NCBI GenBank assembly: GCA_016875645.1
Contig: VGPE01000039.1
Location: 1 to 16,024 of the forward strand
Length of the DNA stretch: 16,024 bases
Reading direction: 5' to 3'
Source: Chloroflexota bacterium
Lineage (GTDB): Bacteria; Chloroflexota; Limnocylindria; Limnocylindrales; CSP1-4
The notes below the pieces were generated by a model. That model was not told the origin of the DNA and did no database searches. It worked only from the letters and a program-made list of their open reading frames with translations. Position numbers and translations under genes: made by a program. Positions 1 to 6,737 of the stretch are shown piece by piece; positions within the stretch are counted from its first letter, which is position 1, and every line of letters begins with the position of its first letter.

Positions 1-18
1 GAACGTCTTGGTGCGCAT
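1..18 (-). CDS. Probable 5' end of a minus-strand gene leaving the window (partial)
   Basis: Read on the minus strand, an ATG at 18-16 opens a frame of six codons (M-R-T-K-T-F) that runs off the window edge. A GGGAG Shine-Dalgarno core lies at 31-27, eight bases before the ATG, which is good spacing. An M-[RK]-T-type N-terminus is seen in ribosomal protein L13, but six residues cannot identify a family, so the product is left unnamed. The gene would be divergent from the aldolase, and the roughly 95 bases between the two starts would hold both promoters. Confidence 0.4.
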
Positions 19-29
19 ACCAGATTCTC

Positions 30-45
30 CCACCCGCCCGGGTGG
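30..45. other. GC-rich inverted repeat in the divergent leader
   Basis: CCACCC at 30-35 pairs with GGGTGG at 40-45 around a four-base loop. It overlaps the Shine-Dalgarno core of the putative minus-strand gene at 1-18, so in that transcript it could fold over the ribosome binding site. There is no U-tract, so it is unlikely to be an intrinsic terminator. Confidence 0.3.
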
Positions 46-113
46 CCCCGCTGGCCGATACCGACACACGCTCCTAGACTGAGCATCGCCGACGCGAGCC
101 AGGAGATCCACCG

Positions 114-1520
114 ATGCCCACCGCTGCCGCTTCCGTCGCGGAGCTGCTCCGCCTTCTCGAGGGGATCGCCCGGGTCGAGGGCGAGCGGCTCGTCATCACG
201 GACGAGGCCGCGTTCCGCGACCGCGCCACGCGCGACCTCGCCTGGACCGTGGCCTTCTCCGAGGATGCGCTCGCCGTCGAGGCTGCGCGCTGGGTGATCT
301 GGGAGGCGAGCCAGGAGCTGGGCGCACGTTCGGCGAGCATCCACGAGCTCTACATGGCGCGCGGCCGCGGCGAGGTGAGCGGGTTCACGGTGCCCGCGGT
401 GAACATCCGCGCCCAGACCTTCGACATGGCCCGGATCCTGTATACGGCCGCCGCGGGCCAGGACGTCGCGGCGGTGATCTGCGAACTCGCGCGCAGCGAG
501 CAGACATACACGTATCAGCGCCCGACGGAGTATGCGTCCACGGTCCTGGCGGGGGCCATGGCGGCAGGCTGGAATGGACCGGTCTTCCTGCAGGGCGACC
601 ACTACCAGTTCAACGCCAAGAAGTACGCGGCCGACCCCGACGCGATAACCGACGAGATCCGTCGCGCCTGCGAGCTGGCGCTCGAAGCCGGCTACCGCAA
701 CATCGACATCGACAGCTCCACCCTGGTGGATCTCACGAAGGCCACACTCGACGAGCAGCAGCACGAGAACTACCGGCGCGCGGCGGAACTCACGGCGCTC
801 ATCCGCACTCTTGAACGGCCCGGCGAGACCACCAGTGTCGGGGGCGAGATCGGCGAGGTCGGCAAGAAGAACTCCACGGTTGAGGAACTGCACGCCTACC
901 TCGATGGCTATCGCCGGGTGCTCGACGGCTACGGGAGCGATCTCGTCGGGCTCTCCAAGGTGAGCGTCCAGACCGGCACCAGCCACGGCGGCATCCCGCT
1001 GCCGGGCGGTGGCGTCGCCGAGGTTCAGCTCGACTTCGATGTCCTCCGCAACCTTGGCGTCGTCGCCCGCCGGCACGGTCTCGCGGGCTGCGTCCAACAC
1101 GGCGCCAGCACCTTGCCCGACGAGCTGTTCCACCACTTCCCGGCCAACGAAGCGGCCGAGATCCACCTCGCGACCGGGTTTCAGAACGCGCTCTACGACC
1201 ACCCCGCCTTCCCCGCCGCGCTCCTGCGCGAGATCGAGGGCTGGTGCGGCGTCAACGCGGCGGACGAGCGAAAGGCGGATCAGACCGAGGAGCAGTTCCT
1301 CTACACCACGCGGAAGAAGGCGCTCGGGCCGTACAAGCGCCAGCTCTGGGACCTCGATACGCGCGACGAGATCCTCGTCGAGCAGGCGCGCAAGATCGGT
1401 TTCCTGTTCACCGCGCTGCGCGTGGACGGCAGCCGCGAGGTCGTGGAGCGGCATGTGCGCCCGCTCGAGCACCACCGCCCGCCGCCCGAGGCACTTCGGG
1501 CCGTCGTCACGACGCAGTAG
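114..1520 (+). CDS. Class II (zinc-dependent) fructose-bisphosphate aldolase family protein
   Basis: A 468-residue protein of the class II aldolase family, which uses zinc to cleave or form ketose bisphosphates such as fructose 1,6-bisphosphate in cytosolic glycolysis and gluconeogenesis. Visible landmarks: the catalytic Asp and first zinc His in GDH (D162, H163), NIDIDSS (196-202), the GGEIGEVG acidic segment (243-250), the second His in SHGGIP (H291) and the third in QHGAST (H329). It is longer than the common 280-350-residue enzymes, with an N-terminal extension of about 90 residues and a C-terminal tail of about 120. AGGAG at 101-105 sits eight bases before the ATG and fixes the start. 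The family is certain. The exact substrate (fructose- versus tagatose- or another ketose-bisphosphate) is not shown by sequence alone. The gene stands alone and faces the epimerase convergently. Confidence 0.88.
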   Translation: MPTAAASVAELLRLLEGIARVEGERLVITDEAAFRDRATRDLAWTVAFSEDALAVEAARWVIWEASQELGARSASIHELYMARGRGEVSGFTVPAVNIRAQTFDMARILYTAAAGQDVAAVICELARSEQTYTYQRPTEYASTVLAGAMAAGWNGPVFLQGDHYQFNAKKYAADPDAITDEIRRACELALEAGYRNIDIDSSTLVDLTKATLDEQQHENYRRAAELTALIRTLERPGETTSVGGEIGEVGKKNSTVEELHAYLDGYRRVLDGYGSDLVGLSKVSVQTGTSHGGIPLPGGGVAEVQLDFDVLRNLGVVARRHGLAGCVQHGASTLPDELFHHFPANEAAEIHLATGFQNALYDHPAFPAALLREIEGWCGVNAADERKADQTEEQFLYTTRKKALGPYKRQLWDLDTRDEILVEQARKIGFLFTALRVDGSREVVERHVRPLEHHRPPPEALRAVVTTQ

Positions 1521-1600
1521 CCCTCGGGCCCGGTCACCGTCCGGCCGTGCGGCGACACTGGTTTCCTGCCAGGAATTGATTCCGTCACGCTGATCGCATT

Positions 1601-1618
1601 CGTTGCCCCCAGGCAACG
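1601..1618. terminator. Strong hairpin downstream of the aldolase, possible terminator
   Basis: CGTTGCC (1601-1607) and GGCAACG (1612-1618) form a seven-pair stem with the loop CCCA. It lies 81 bases after the aldolase stop. No U-tract follows, so rho-independent termination is only a guess; RNA 3'-end protection is an alternative. Confidence 0.3.
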
Positions 1619-1620
1619 CC

Positions 1621-1648
1621 AGTGGAGACCCGGGGATGCCGGGCCACT
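1621..1648. other. Bulged ten-pair hairpin in the spacer
   Basis: AGTGG (1621-1625) pairs with CCACT (1644-1648), and CCCGG (1629-1633) pairs with CCGGG (1639-1643). The loop is GGATG and a three-base AGA bulge lies on the 5' side. It starts three bases after the hairpin at 1601-1618, so the two could stack coaxially in RNA. Confidence 0.4.
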
Positions 1649-1699
1649 TCCGAGGCCAGGAATCGTCCCGCACTACCGGTGCGCGGGCGGGACAAGGCA

Positions 1700-1726
1700 A
1701 GATCCGTGCCTGTCAGGCACAGATCT
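1700..1726. repeat. 27-base near-perfect palindrome
   Basis: Outer arms AGATC/GATCT (1700-1704 and 1722-1726) and inner arms GTGCCTG/CAGGCAC (1706-1712 and 1714-1720) surround a single central T, with one mismatched pair (1705/1721). The one-base centre suits a protein-binding dyad at least as well as an RNA hairpin. It is 80 bases beyond the epimerase stop and 180 beyond the aldolase stop, far from any recognised promoter. Confidence 0.5.
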
Positions 1727-1805
1727 CGTCCGCGGCGACAGATTCAGTTCCTGTCGGGAAACCTCCGGCAATGGAAAGCCGCCCGGGGCCAGCGGGGCCT
1801 CGCGA

Positions 1806-2792
1806 TCACTCCAGGCCGACGTCGACGGGGCGAAGCTCGCCCCGCGCCAGCCGCTCGCGGAACAGCGCCGCGGTCCGGCGGACGCCGTCACGGAGCGGCG
1901 TCCACGTACGCTCGCCCAGGGCCTCGCTGCCGGCGTCGTCGATGCGGTCCGGGAACGGAAGCCCCGGTCCGGTGTGCGTGATGCGGCCGCGCGCCTCGGG
2001 GACCTCGGACTCCACCGTCGCGATGAAGTCATCAATGGACGCGGGCGTGCCGCCGAGGTTGTAGACCTCCGCGCCACCGGACGCCGACCGGGCGGCGGCG
2101 ACGACGGCGGCCGCCACGTCCGGTGCGAACTGGAAGAGCGTGGCGCCGCCGAAGCCGATCTCGAAGCTACGCCCCAGCAGCGCGGCGCCGATCGCCCGGG
2201 TCGGTCCGCTCGTCAGCCCCTGGTCGCGGGCGGGACCGTAGACCGTCAGCGGCCGCAGCCCGACGCTCGCGACGCCGTTCTCCAGCCAGTACACGCGCGC
2301 CGTGCCCTCGTTCGCCAGCTTGGTGACGCCATACAGCGTGCGCGGGTGGGCCGCCGCGTCGACCCGGAGCGTGCCGTCGATCGGGTCTCCGTCGCCCGCG
2401 TCGAACATGCCGATCGAACTCATGTACGCGAGGCCCCAGATCCGGTCCGATCGCCGCCGCACCGCCTCGAACACGTTCACGGTGCCGACGACGTTGACCA
2501 GCGCGCCCAGCGGCGGGTTCGCGCGGCAGAAGGGGACCTGCAGCGCGGCGAGGTGGGCGACGTGCGTGATCCGGTGCTCGTCGAGGACGGCCTCCACCGA
2601 ATCCAGGCTGGTGATGTCGCCCTGGACGAATCGGACCGCGGCGACCTCCTCGGCCGTGGCGATCAGGCGCAGCCGCCGGGCGTCCGTGGCCTGGTCCAGC
2701 GCGACGACCGGCACGCCCTCGCGGACCAGGTGTCGGACAGTCCAGGCGCCGATGCACCCGAGCGCGCCGGTGACCAGGAATCGTTCATCCAC
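1806..2792 (-). CDS. NAD(P)-dependent epimerase/dehydratase, extended SDR family
   Basis: A 328-residue extended short-chain dehydrogenase/reductase, probably acting on a nucleotide-activated or free sugar derivative in the cytosol. The Rossmann signature GxxGxxG is at G9-G12-G15. An acidic D33 ends strand 2, which favours NAD over NADP. GDI follows at 58-60, HLAA at 80-83, the SSIG serine region at 125-128, and the catalytic pair Y154-K158 lies in YGVTK. The length is typical of the family. The start is GTG at 2792-2790 with GAGGTGG at 2806-2800, seven bases upstream; a nearby ATG is out of frame. It is divergent from the acetyltransferase. The family is secure, but the substrate cannot be read from the sequence. 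The nearby Gfo/Idh oxidoreductase fits a role in sugar or polyol metabolism, by inference only. Confidence 0.88.
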   Translation of the reverse strand: MDERFLVTGALGCIGAWTVRHLVREGVPVVALDQATDARRLRLIATAEEVAAVRFVQGDITSLDSVEAVLDEHRITHVAHLAALQVPFCRANPPLGALVNVVGTVNVFEAVRRRSDRIWGLAYMSSIGMFDAGDGDPIDGTLRVDAAAHPRTLYGVTKLANEGTARVYWLENGVASVGLRPLTVYGPARDQGLTSGPTRAIGAALLGRSFEIGFGGATLFQFAPDVAAAVVAAARSASGGAEVYNLGGTPASIDDFIATVESEVPEARGRITHTGPGLPFPDRIDDAGSEALGERTWTPLRDGVRRTAALFRERLARGELRPVDVGLE

Positions 2793-2890
2793 GTGGGCGC
2801 CACCTCAGCGTGCGGTTGTCGAACCGGGCGATCGTAGTCGCCGCCACGTGGGCAGGATTCGCGAAGAGCGCACCGAGCCTGGAGCATCAC
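2793..2890. promoter_or_regulatory. Divergent control region with repeated CACGTG sites
   Basis: This is the space between the GTG starts of the epimerase (-) and the acetyltransferase (+). CACGTG occurs at 2790-2795, 2845-2850 and 2888-2893; the first two are part of a ten-base direct repeat CCACGTGGGC (2789-2798 and 2844-2853). Both gene starts fall on a CACGTG. On the minus strand a TACGAT box (2836-2831) is a plausible -10 for the epimerase. No clear -35 is visible on either strand. Confidence 0.35.
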
Positions 2891-3439
2891 GTGACGGTCG
2901 AGCAGCCGCGCATCCGACCGGAGGTCGCCCCGGACATCGATGCCATCGCCCGCGTCCACGACCGCGCATTCGGCGGCCCGGAGGAGGCGGCAATCGTCGA
3001 ACGGCTGCGCGCAGGGGACGCGTGGCTGCCGGGCCTCTCACTCGTGGCGGAGTTGGACGGCCGGGTGGTCGGCCACGTCGTGGTCAGTCGCGCCGCCCTG
3101 GTCCCACCAGGTGGCGAGGCCGGTCGCGAGATCGCCATCCTCGCCCTCGGTCCCATCGGCGTCCTGCCCGAGTTCCAGGGCCGCGGCGTCGGCACGGCAC
3201 TGATGCGGGCCGCGATCGCCGCGGCCCGCCGGCGCTCCGAGCCGGTCGTCGTCCTGCTCGGCCACCCTGGGTTCTACAGGGGCCTGGGGTTCGTCCGGGC
3301 GCGGTCCATCGGCATCGAGCCCCAGGTGGACACCTGGCCGGACGAGGCGTGGCTCGCGCTCGATCTGCGCTCGCCCGGGTCTGCGTCCCCTCCCGTCGCC
3401 GGTCGGGTCCGCTACACCGACGCATTCAGCCTCCATTGA
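2891..3439 (+). CDS. GNAT-family N-acetyltransferase (YhbS-like)
   Basis: A 182-residue single-domain GNAT acetyltransferase that moves an acetyl group from acetyl-CoA to an amine; the acceptor is unknown. The acetyl-CoA pyrophosphate loop is clear as QGRGVG at 96-101, preceded by the strand LGPIGVLPEF (86-95) and followed by GHPGFYRGLGF (124-134). That last motif is typical of the COG3153/YhbS subgroup. The start is placed at GTG 2891 because GGAG at 2881-2884 is six bases away. The frame stays open back to an ATG at 2810, but that longer start has no ribosome binding site and adds an unlikely tail upstream of the domain. It is followed on the same strand, 50 bases later, by the Gfo/Idh oxidoreductase. 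Confidence 0.85.
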   Translation: MTVEQPRIRPEVAPDIDAIARVHDRAFGGPEEAAIVERLRAGDAWLPGLSLVAELDGRVVGHVVVSRAALVPPGGEAGREIAILALGPIGVLPEFQGRGVGTALMRAAIAAARRRSEPVVVLLGHPGFYRGLGFVRARSIGIEPQVDTWPDEAWLALDLRSPGSASPPVAGRVRYTDAFSLH

Positions 3440-3489
3440 GCCGCGGCGGCCGGTATCGTGACGGTCTCGCGAACGACAGGAGGGGACTG

Positions 3490-4614
3490 GTGAGCGTCGG
3501 GTTCGGCATCGTCGGGTCCGGCCTCATGGCCGGCGTGTACGCCAACGCGCTCAAGGACGACACCCGCAACACGCGCTTCGTCGGGGTGGCCGTCGGCTCG
3601 CGGGCGCCGGCGCTCGCCGCGAAGTACGGCGTGGAGCACACCGGCTCGTTCGAGGAAATGCTGGCCCGCCCGGACATCGACGCCGTCGTCCTCGCGACGC
3701 CGCACAGCGCGCACCTGCCGGAGACGCTCGCCGCGGCCGCCGCCGGCAAGCACATCTTCCTTGAGAAGCCGATGGCCCTCAACAAGGCCGAGTGCCGCAG
3801 GATGATCGATGCCGCCCGGTCGGCCGGCGTGGTGCTCACCGTGGGCCAGGTGACGCGCCGGATGGAGGCGGCCCGGGTCGCGAAGCAGATGATCGATGCG
3901 GGCGAGATCGGCGAGATCCGGATGCTCCAGGTCTGGCGCGGGATCGACGGCGGCCTCGCCCGGTCGCTGGGCGAGGGCTCGTGGGCGCTGGACCCCCGCG
4001 AGGGCGGTCCGTTCCTCGACTGGGGCTCGCACGGGTGTGACGTGGTGCGCTGGTACGCGGGCGGCGAACCGACGCTGGCGTTCGGTGTGTCGAAGGGCTT
4101 TGACCCCGAGACTCCGCTGGACGAGACCACGATGGCGCAGTTCGTCTTCGACAACGGCGTCTTCGCGCACATCTGGATGACCTACGAACTGCCACACGCC
4201 GTGCTCGGGACACGGGCGCGCTACCTGCTCATCGGCTCGAAGGCGATCCTTGACCTGCATGCGTATGGCCACCTGAGGATCAGCACCGGTCCCGAGGGCG
4301 GCCGGTCCGAGGCCACCTGGGGTGTTCCGACCACGCCGACGGTCTCGGGCGCCGCGAAGGCGCTGACCGCACCGGCCAGCTGGCAGACCGTCTACCAGTC
4401 CGACGACTGGGTCGACCCCGATGCCGGCTGGGGCTATCCCAGCGCCTACATGCGCCAGGGGTTTGCCCGCCAGGTCCAGGACTTCACCGACGCGATCGCC
4501 CAGGGCCGCTCGCCGGAGGTCACTGGCGAGGATGGGCTGCGCGCGGTGGAGATGGTGACCGCCGTGCAGCAGTCGGCCGCGACCGGGCAGGCGGTCAGGC
4601 TGCCCCTGGCGTAG
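3490..4614 (+). CDS. Gfo/Idh/MocA family NAD(P)-dependent oxidoreductase
   Basis: A 374-residue oxidoreductase of the glucose-fructose oxidoreductase/inositol dehydrogenase/MocA family, which oxidises or reduces sugars, polyols or their derivatives with NAD(P). The N-terminal Rossmann fold shows GIVGSG (6-11). The signature EKP (92-94) carries the catalytic lysine. The C-terminal domain has DWGSHGCD (177-184) with the likely catalytic D177 and H181. The length is normal. The start is GTG at 3490 with a full AGGAGG at 3478-3483, six bases upstream; no ATG lies between. A TATCGT box at 3454-3459 could be its -10. Its last 20 bases overlap the 3' end of the convergent transporter. Family assignment is firm; the substrate is unknown. 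Confidence 0.9.
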   Translation: MSVGFGIVGSGLMAGVYANALKDDTRNTRFVGVAVGSRAPALAAKYGVEHTGSFEEMLARPDIDAVVLATPHSAHLPETLAAAAAGKHIFLEKPMALNKAECRRMIDAARSAGVVLTVGQVTRRMEAARVAKQMIDAGEIGEIRMLQVWRGIDGGLARSLGEGSWALDPREGGPFLDWGSHGCDVVRWYAGGEPTLAFGVSKGFDPETPLDETTMAQFVFDNGVFAHIWMTYELPHAVLGTRARYLLIGSKAILDLHAYGHLRISTGPEGGRSEATWGVPTTPTVSGAAKALTAPASWQTVYQSDDWVDPDAGWGYPSAYMRQGFARQVQDFTDAIAQGRSPEVTGEDGLRAVEMVTAVQQSAATGQAVRLPLA

Positions 4615-5917
4615 CGACCTCCGCGTGGTGCTCCACGCGCGCGGCGCGGAGGCGCGCCGATAGCGAAAAGAGAAGTGCCAGGCCGATCACGGCCGCCCCG
4701 ACGACGCGCAGCGTGCCGGCTCCCCCGATCTGGTCGAGGAGGGCGCCCGCGGCGAACGTGCCGATGGGGACCAGTCCGATCGAGATCGTCCGCGCCGTGC
4801 CACCGACGCGCCCCAGGAGGCGGTCCGGGGTCGCGGCCGATCGGTAGGTGAGGTAGGCGACGAACAGCATGCCGCCACCGACGCCGCCGATGAACGAGCA
4901 GACCGGCATGATGAGTGGCGACAGGGGCGCCGAAATCAGCAGGATCACCGAGCCCTGGAGCAGCGCGCCCCCGAGCAGCTGCGGCGCGAGGCGGCCCGCC
5001 GTGAGCCGGCCGCCGACGAGCGCGCCGATGAGGTTGCCTGCCCCGAACGCCGACAGCACGATGCCGAGCCACGTTGCCTCAAGCGTCCGGTCGACCCGGA
5101 TGTAGTAGGCCAATGCGGCGACGAGTCCGCCGGTGGCGATCGAGAACGCCGTCCACCACGCGACCATCACCCGCAGAGTGGCGTGGTGGCGGATGAAGCT
5201 GATGCCCTCGCCGATCTCGACCAGGAGATGCCGCTGCGGTCTGGCCCCCGTCGCGCGAAGCGGACGTCGCACGAGCGTCAGGCTCACCGCGGACGCTCCG
5301 AACGCGACGGCCTGGACCGCGAGCGTCTCGGCAGGGCCGATGATGCCGACCAGGACGCCGGCCAGCGCCGGGCCGACGATATAGCTGAGGCTCAGCACGG
5401 CCTCGAACAGCGAGACGGCACGACCGATGTGCGCGCGGCCGACGAGATTCGGCACCGCGGCCGTCCAGCCGGCCATGAACAGGACCCGGCACACGTTGAC
5501 CGGGAACGTCACGAGCAGCACCACCGCCATCGTGTCCATGCCGAGCATGGCCGAGATCGGAATCAGGGCGACCAGCGCGCCGCGGGCCGCGTCGGCGAAG
5601 AGCATGAGCCGCCGTCGATCCCAGCGATCCGCAAGTGCGCCGACGGGCAGACCGAAGATGAGATCCGGCAGCTGCGAAAGGACCCCGACGATGCCCATGA
5701 GCACGCCGGAGCCGGTGAGCGCAAGGACGAGCAGCGGCAGCGCCGCGAAGTTGACCGCGTCGCCAAGGGCAGAGATGCCCTGGCCCACGAAGACGACTCG
5801 AAAGTCGCGGTTCTGCCGCAGTGGGACGAGTTCGTCGCCTGGCGGCTCCGGGTCGGCTGGCACCGCGGCAGTGTAGGCAGTACCGGCGGACCGCCGTACC
5901 GCTACCGTTTCGGCCAT
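4595..5917 (-). CDS. MFS transporter (EntS/MFS_3-like exporter)
   Basis: A 440-residue inner-membrane protein with about twelve hydrophobic segments, of the major facilitator superfamily and resembling the proton-driven EntS/MFS_3 exporters. MFS motif A is present as GALADRWDRRRLML in the loop after the second segment. The cytoplasmic N-tail of about 35 residues is proline-rich and precedes LRQNRDF, a common start of the membrane domain in this group. The ATG at 5917-5915 shares its bases with the phosphatase start on the other strand and has only a weak AAGG upstream. An in-frame GTG at 5863-5861 (residue 19) lies six bases after a TACACT box (5875-5870) and may be the real, leaderless start. 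The 3' end overlaps the convergent oxidoreductase by 20 bases. The exported compound is unknown. Confidence 0.85.
   Translation of the reverse strand: MAETVAVRRSAGTAYTAAVPADPEPPGDELVPLRQNRDFRVVFVGQGISALGDAVNFAALPLLVLALTGSGVLMGIVGVLSQLPDLIFGLPVGALADRWDRRRLMLFADAARGALVALIPISAMLGMDTMAVVLLVTFPVNVCRVLFMAGWTAAVPNLVGRAHIGRAVSLFEAVLSLSYIVGPALAGVLVGIIGPAETLAVQAVAFGASAVSLTLVRRPLRATGARPQRHLLVEIGEGISFIRHHATLRVMVAWWTAFSIATGGLVAALAYYIRVDRTLEATWLGIVLSAFGAGNLIGALVGGRLTAGRLAPQLLGGALLQGSVILLISAPLSPLIMPVCSFIGGVGGGMLFVAYLTYRSAATPDRLLGRVGGTARTISIGLVPIGTFAAGALLDQIGGAGTLRVVGAAVIGLALLFSLSARLRAARVEHHAEVATPGAA
5870..5875 (-). promoter_or_regulatory. TANNNT (-10-like) box for the MFS gene, internal start candidate
   Basis: The minus strand reads TACACT here, followed by six bases and an in-frame GTG at 5863-5861. 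This layout matches leaderless promoters known from other high-GC bacteria. No -35 is evident. Confidence 0.3.
5903..5908 (+). promoter_or_regulatory. TANNNT (-10-like) box before the HisN-like gene
   Basis: TACCGT ends seven bases before the ATG at 5916, and there is no Shine-Dalgarno sequence. Transcription starting at or near the ATG would give a leaderless message. Confidence 0.3.
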
Positions 5918-6737
5918 GGCCTTGCGTTCGCCTGCGTCCGACGCTCAGCTCGCCGAGTGGCTCACGCTCGCGCTGTCGCTTGCCGCTGCGGCCGACGCGG
6001 AGGCGCTGGCCGGCTTCCGCCGCGACCTCGTCGTCGCCGCCAAGCCCGACCGGACGCTCGTCACGCAGGTCGACCAGTCGATCGAACGAACCATCCGCGA
6101 GCGGATCCGCGCGGCCTACCCGGACCACGGTCTCGTCGGCGAGGAGTACGGCGAAGCTGCGGGCGCCGGCGCCACCCGCTGGTACGTGGACCCGATCGAC
6201 GGGACCCACAACTTCGTGCGCGGCATCCCGCTCTTTGCAACGCTGCTCGCGGTTGAGCACGAGGGCGCGATCGTGGTCGGGGTCGTGTCCGCGCCGGCCC
6301 TGGGCGAGCGCTGGTTCGCGACTCGTGGTGGCGGCGCGTGGGTCGCCCGGGGCTCCTCGGAAGCGCGCGCGATCGGGGCGTCGGCAGTCGACCGGATCGA
6401 GGATGCCCAGGTCCTGTACGGCTGCGCGGCCGGGATCGAGGGATCCGGCCGGGCGCCCGGCTTCCGTGGATTGCTTCGCGAAGCGTGGCGCGAGCGCGGC
6501 TTCGGTGACTTCTGGGGCTACATGCTGGTCGCCGAGGGTGCCGCCGAGGCGATGGTCGAGGTGGGTCCGCACGCGTGGGACCTGGCGGCCCCACTTCTGA
6601 TCGTCGAGGAGGCCGGTGGGCGGCTGACGGACCTTGATGGACGACGTCGGGTGGACGGCGGGGAGGCGCTGGCGTCCAACGGGCGGCTGCACGCCGAGTT
6701 GCTGCGTCGGATCCGGGGCGAAGCGACTCCCGCATGA
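5916..6737 (+). CDS. hisN: Inositol-monophosphatase-family protein, probable histidinol-phosphatase HisN
   Basis: A 273-residue Mg2+-dependent, Li+-sensitive-type phosphatase. Metal and catalytic motifs are complete: D53, GEEYG with E76-E77, DPIDGT at 92-97 and the distal WD at 221-222 in WDLAAPLLIVEEAGG. The DPIDGT is followed by HNFVRGIPLFATL, and GVVSAPALGERWFA (122-135) and GFGDFWGYMLVAEG (195-208) follow. These resemble actinobacterial HisN histidinol-phosphatases (last-but-one steps of histidine synthesis) more than generic inositol monophosphatases. Inositol-1-phosphatase or another sugar-phosphate phosphatase remains possible; no other his genes are in view. The ATG lacks a Shine-Dalgarno sequence and may be leaderless. 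The stop overlaps the next start as ATGA, implying translational coupling with the HExxH protein. Confidence 0.82.
   Translation: MALRSPASDAQLAEWLTLALSLAAAADAEALAGFRRDLVVAAKPDRTLVTQVDQSIERTIRERIRAAYPDHGLVGEEYGEAAGAGATRWYVDPIDGTHNFVRGIPLFATLLAVEHEGAIVVGVVSAPALGERWFATRGGGAWVARGSSEARAIGASAVDRIEDAQVLYGCAAGIEGSGRAPGFRGLLREAWRERGFGDFWGYMLVAEGAAEAMVEVGPHAWDLAAPLLIVEEAGGRLTDLDGRRRVDGGEALASNGRLHAELLRRIRGEATPA

Larger units (their letters stand above)
1521..1805. other. Convergent intergenic spacer with a run of hairpins; no gene seen
   Basis: This 285-base spacer between the aldolase stop and the epimerase stop has no convincing reading frame, but it holds at least five inverted repeats in about 200 bases. 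(a) 1563-1575 is an odd palindrome TTCCTG-C-CAGGAA. (b) 1601-1607 pairs with 1612-1618, seven pairs and a four-base loop. (c) 1621-1625 and 1629-1633 pair with 1644-1648 and 1639-1643, ten pairs with a three-base bulge. (d) 1665-1671 pairs with 1687-1693, seven pairs. (e) 1700-1726 is near-palindromic with one central mismatch pair. A weaker copy of (a) is at 1748-1760. No poly-T run follows any stem. The array could form bidirectional transcription ends or a structured RNA; I recognise no known RNA class. Confidence 0.6.

Noticed and set aside
1601..1726. Classical rho-independent terminators
   Set aside because: The stems are strong, but none is followed by a T-run on either strand, so a standard intrinsic terminator call is not justified.
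1603..2064. Plus-strand open frame covering the 1521-1805 spacer
   Set aside because: It runs from the hairpin array into the antisense of the epimerase, lacks a ribosome binding site, and shows no recognisable domain.
1974..2837. Plus-strand open frame of 287 codons opposite the epimerase
   Set aside because: The minus strand has the complete SDR motifs; the plus product is repetitive Arg/Asp/Gly text.
2810..2890. N-terminal extension of the acetyltransferase from an ATG at 2810
   Set aside because: There is no Shine-Dalgarno before 2810, and the added residues precede the normal GNAT start; GTG 2891 has GGAG at good spacing.
5079..6692. Long minus-strand open frame (537 codons) across the MFS/phosphatase junction
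   Set aside because: It spans two real divergent genes in the wrong frames and gives Arg/Gly/Ala-rich sequence without motifs.
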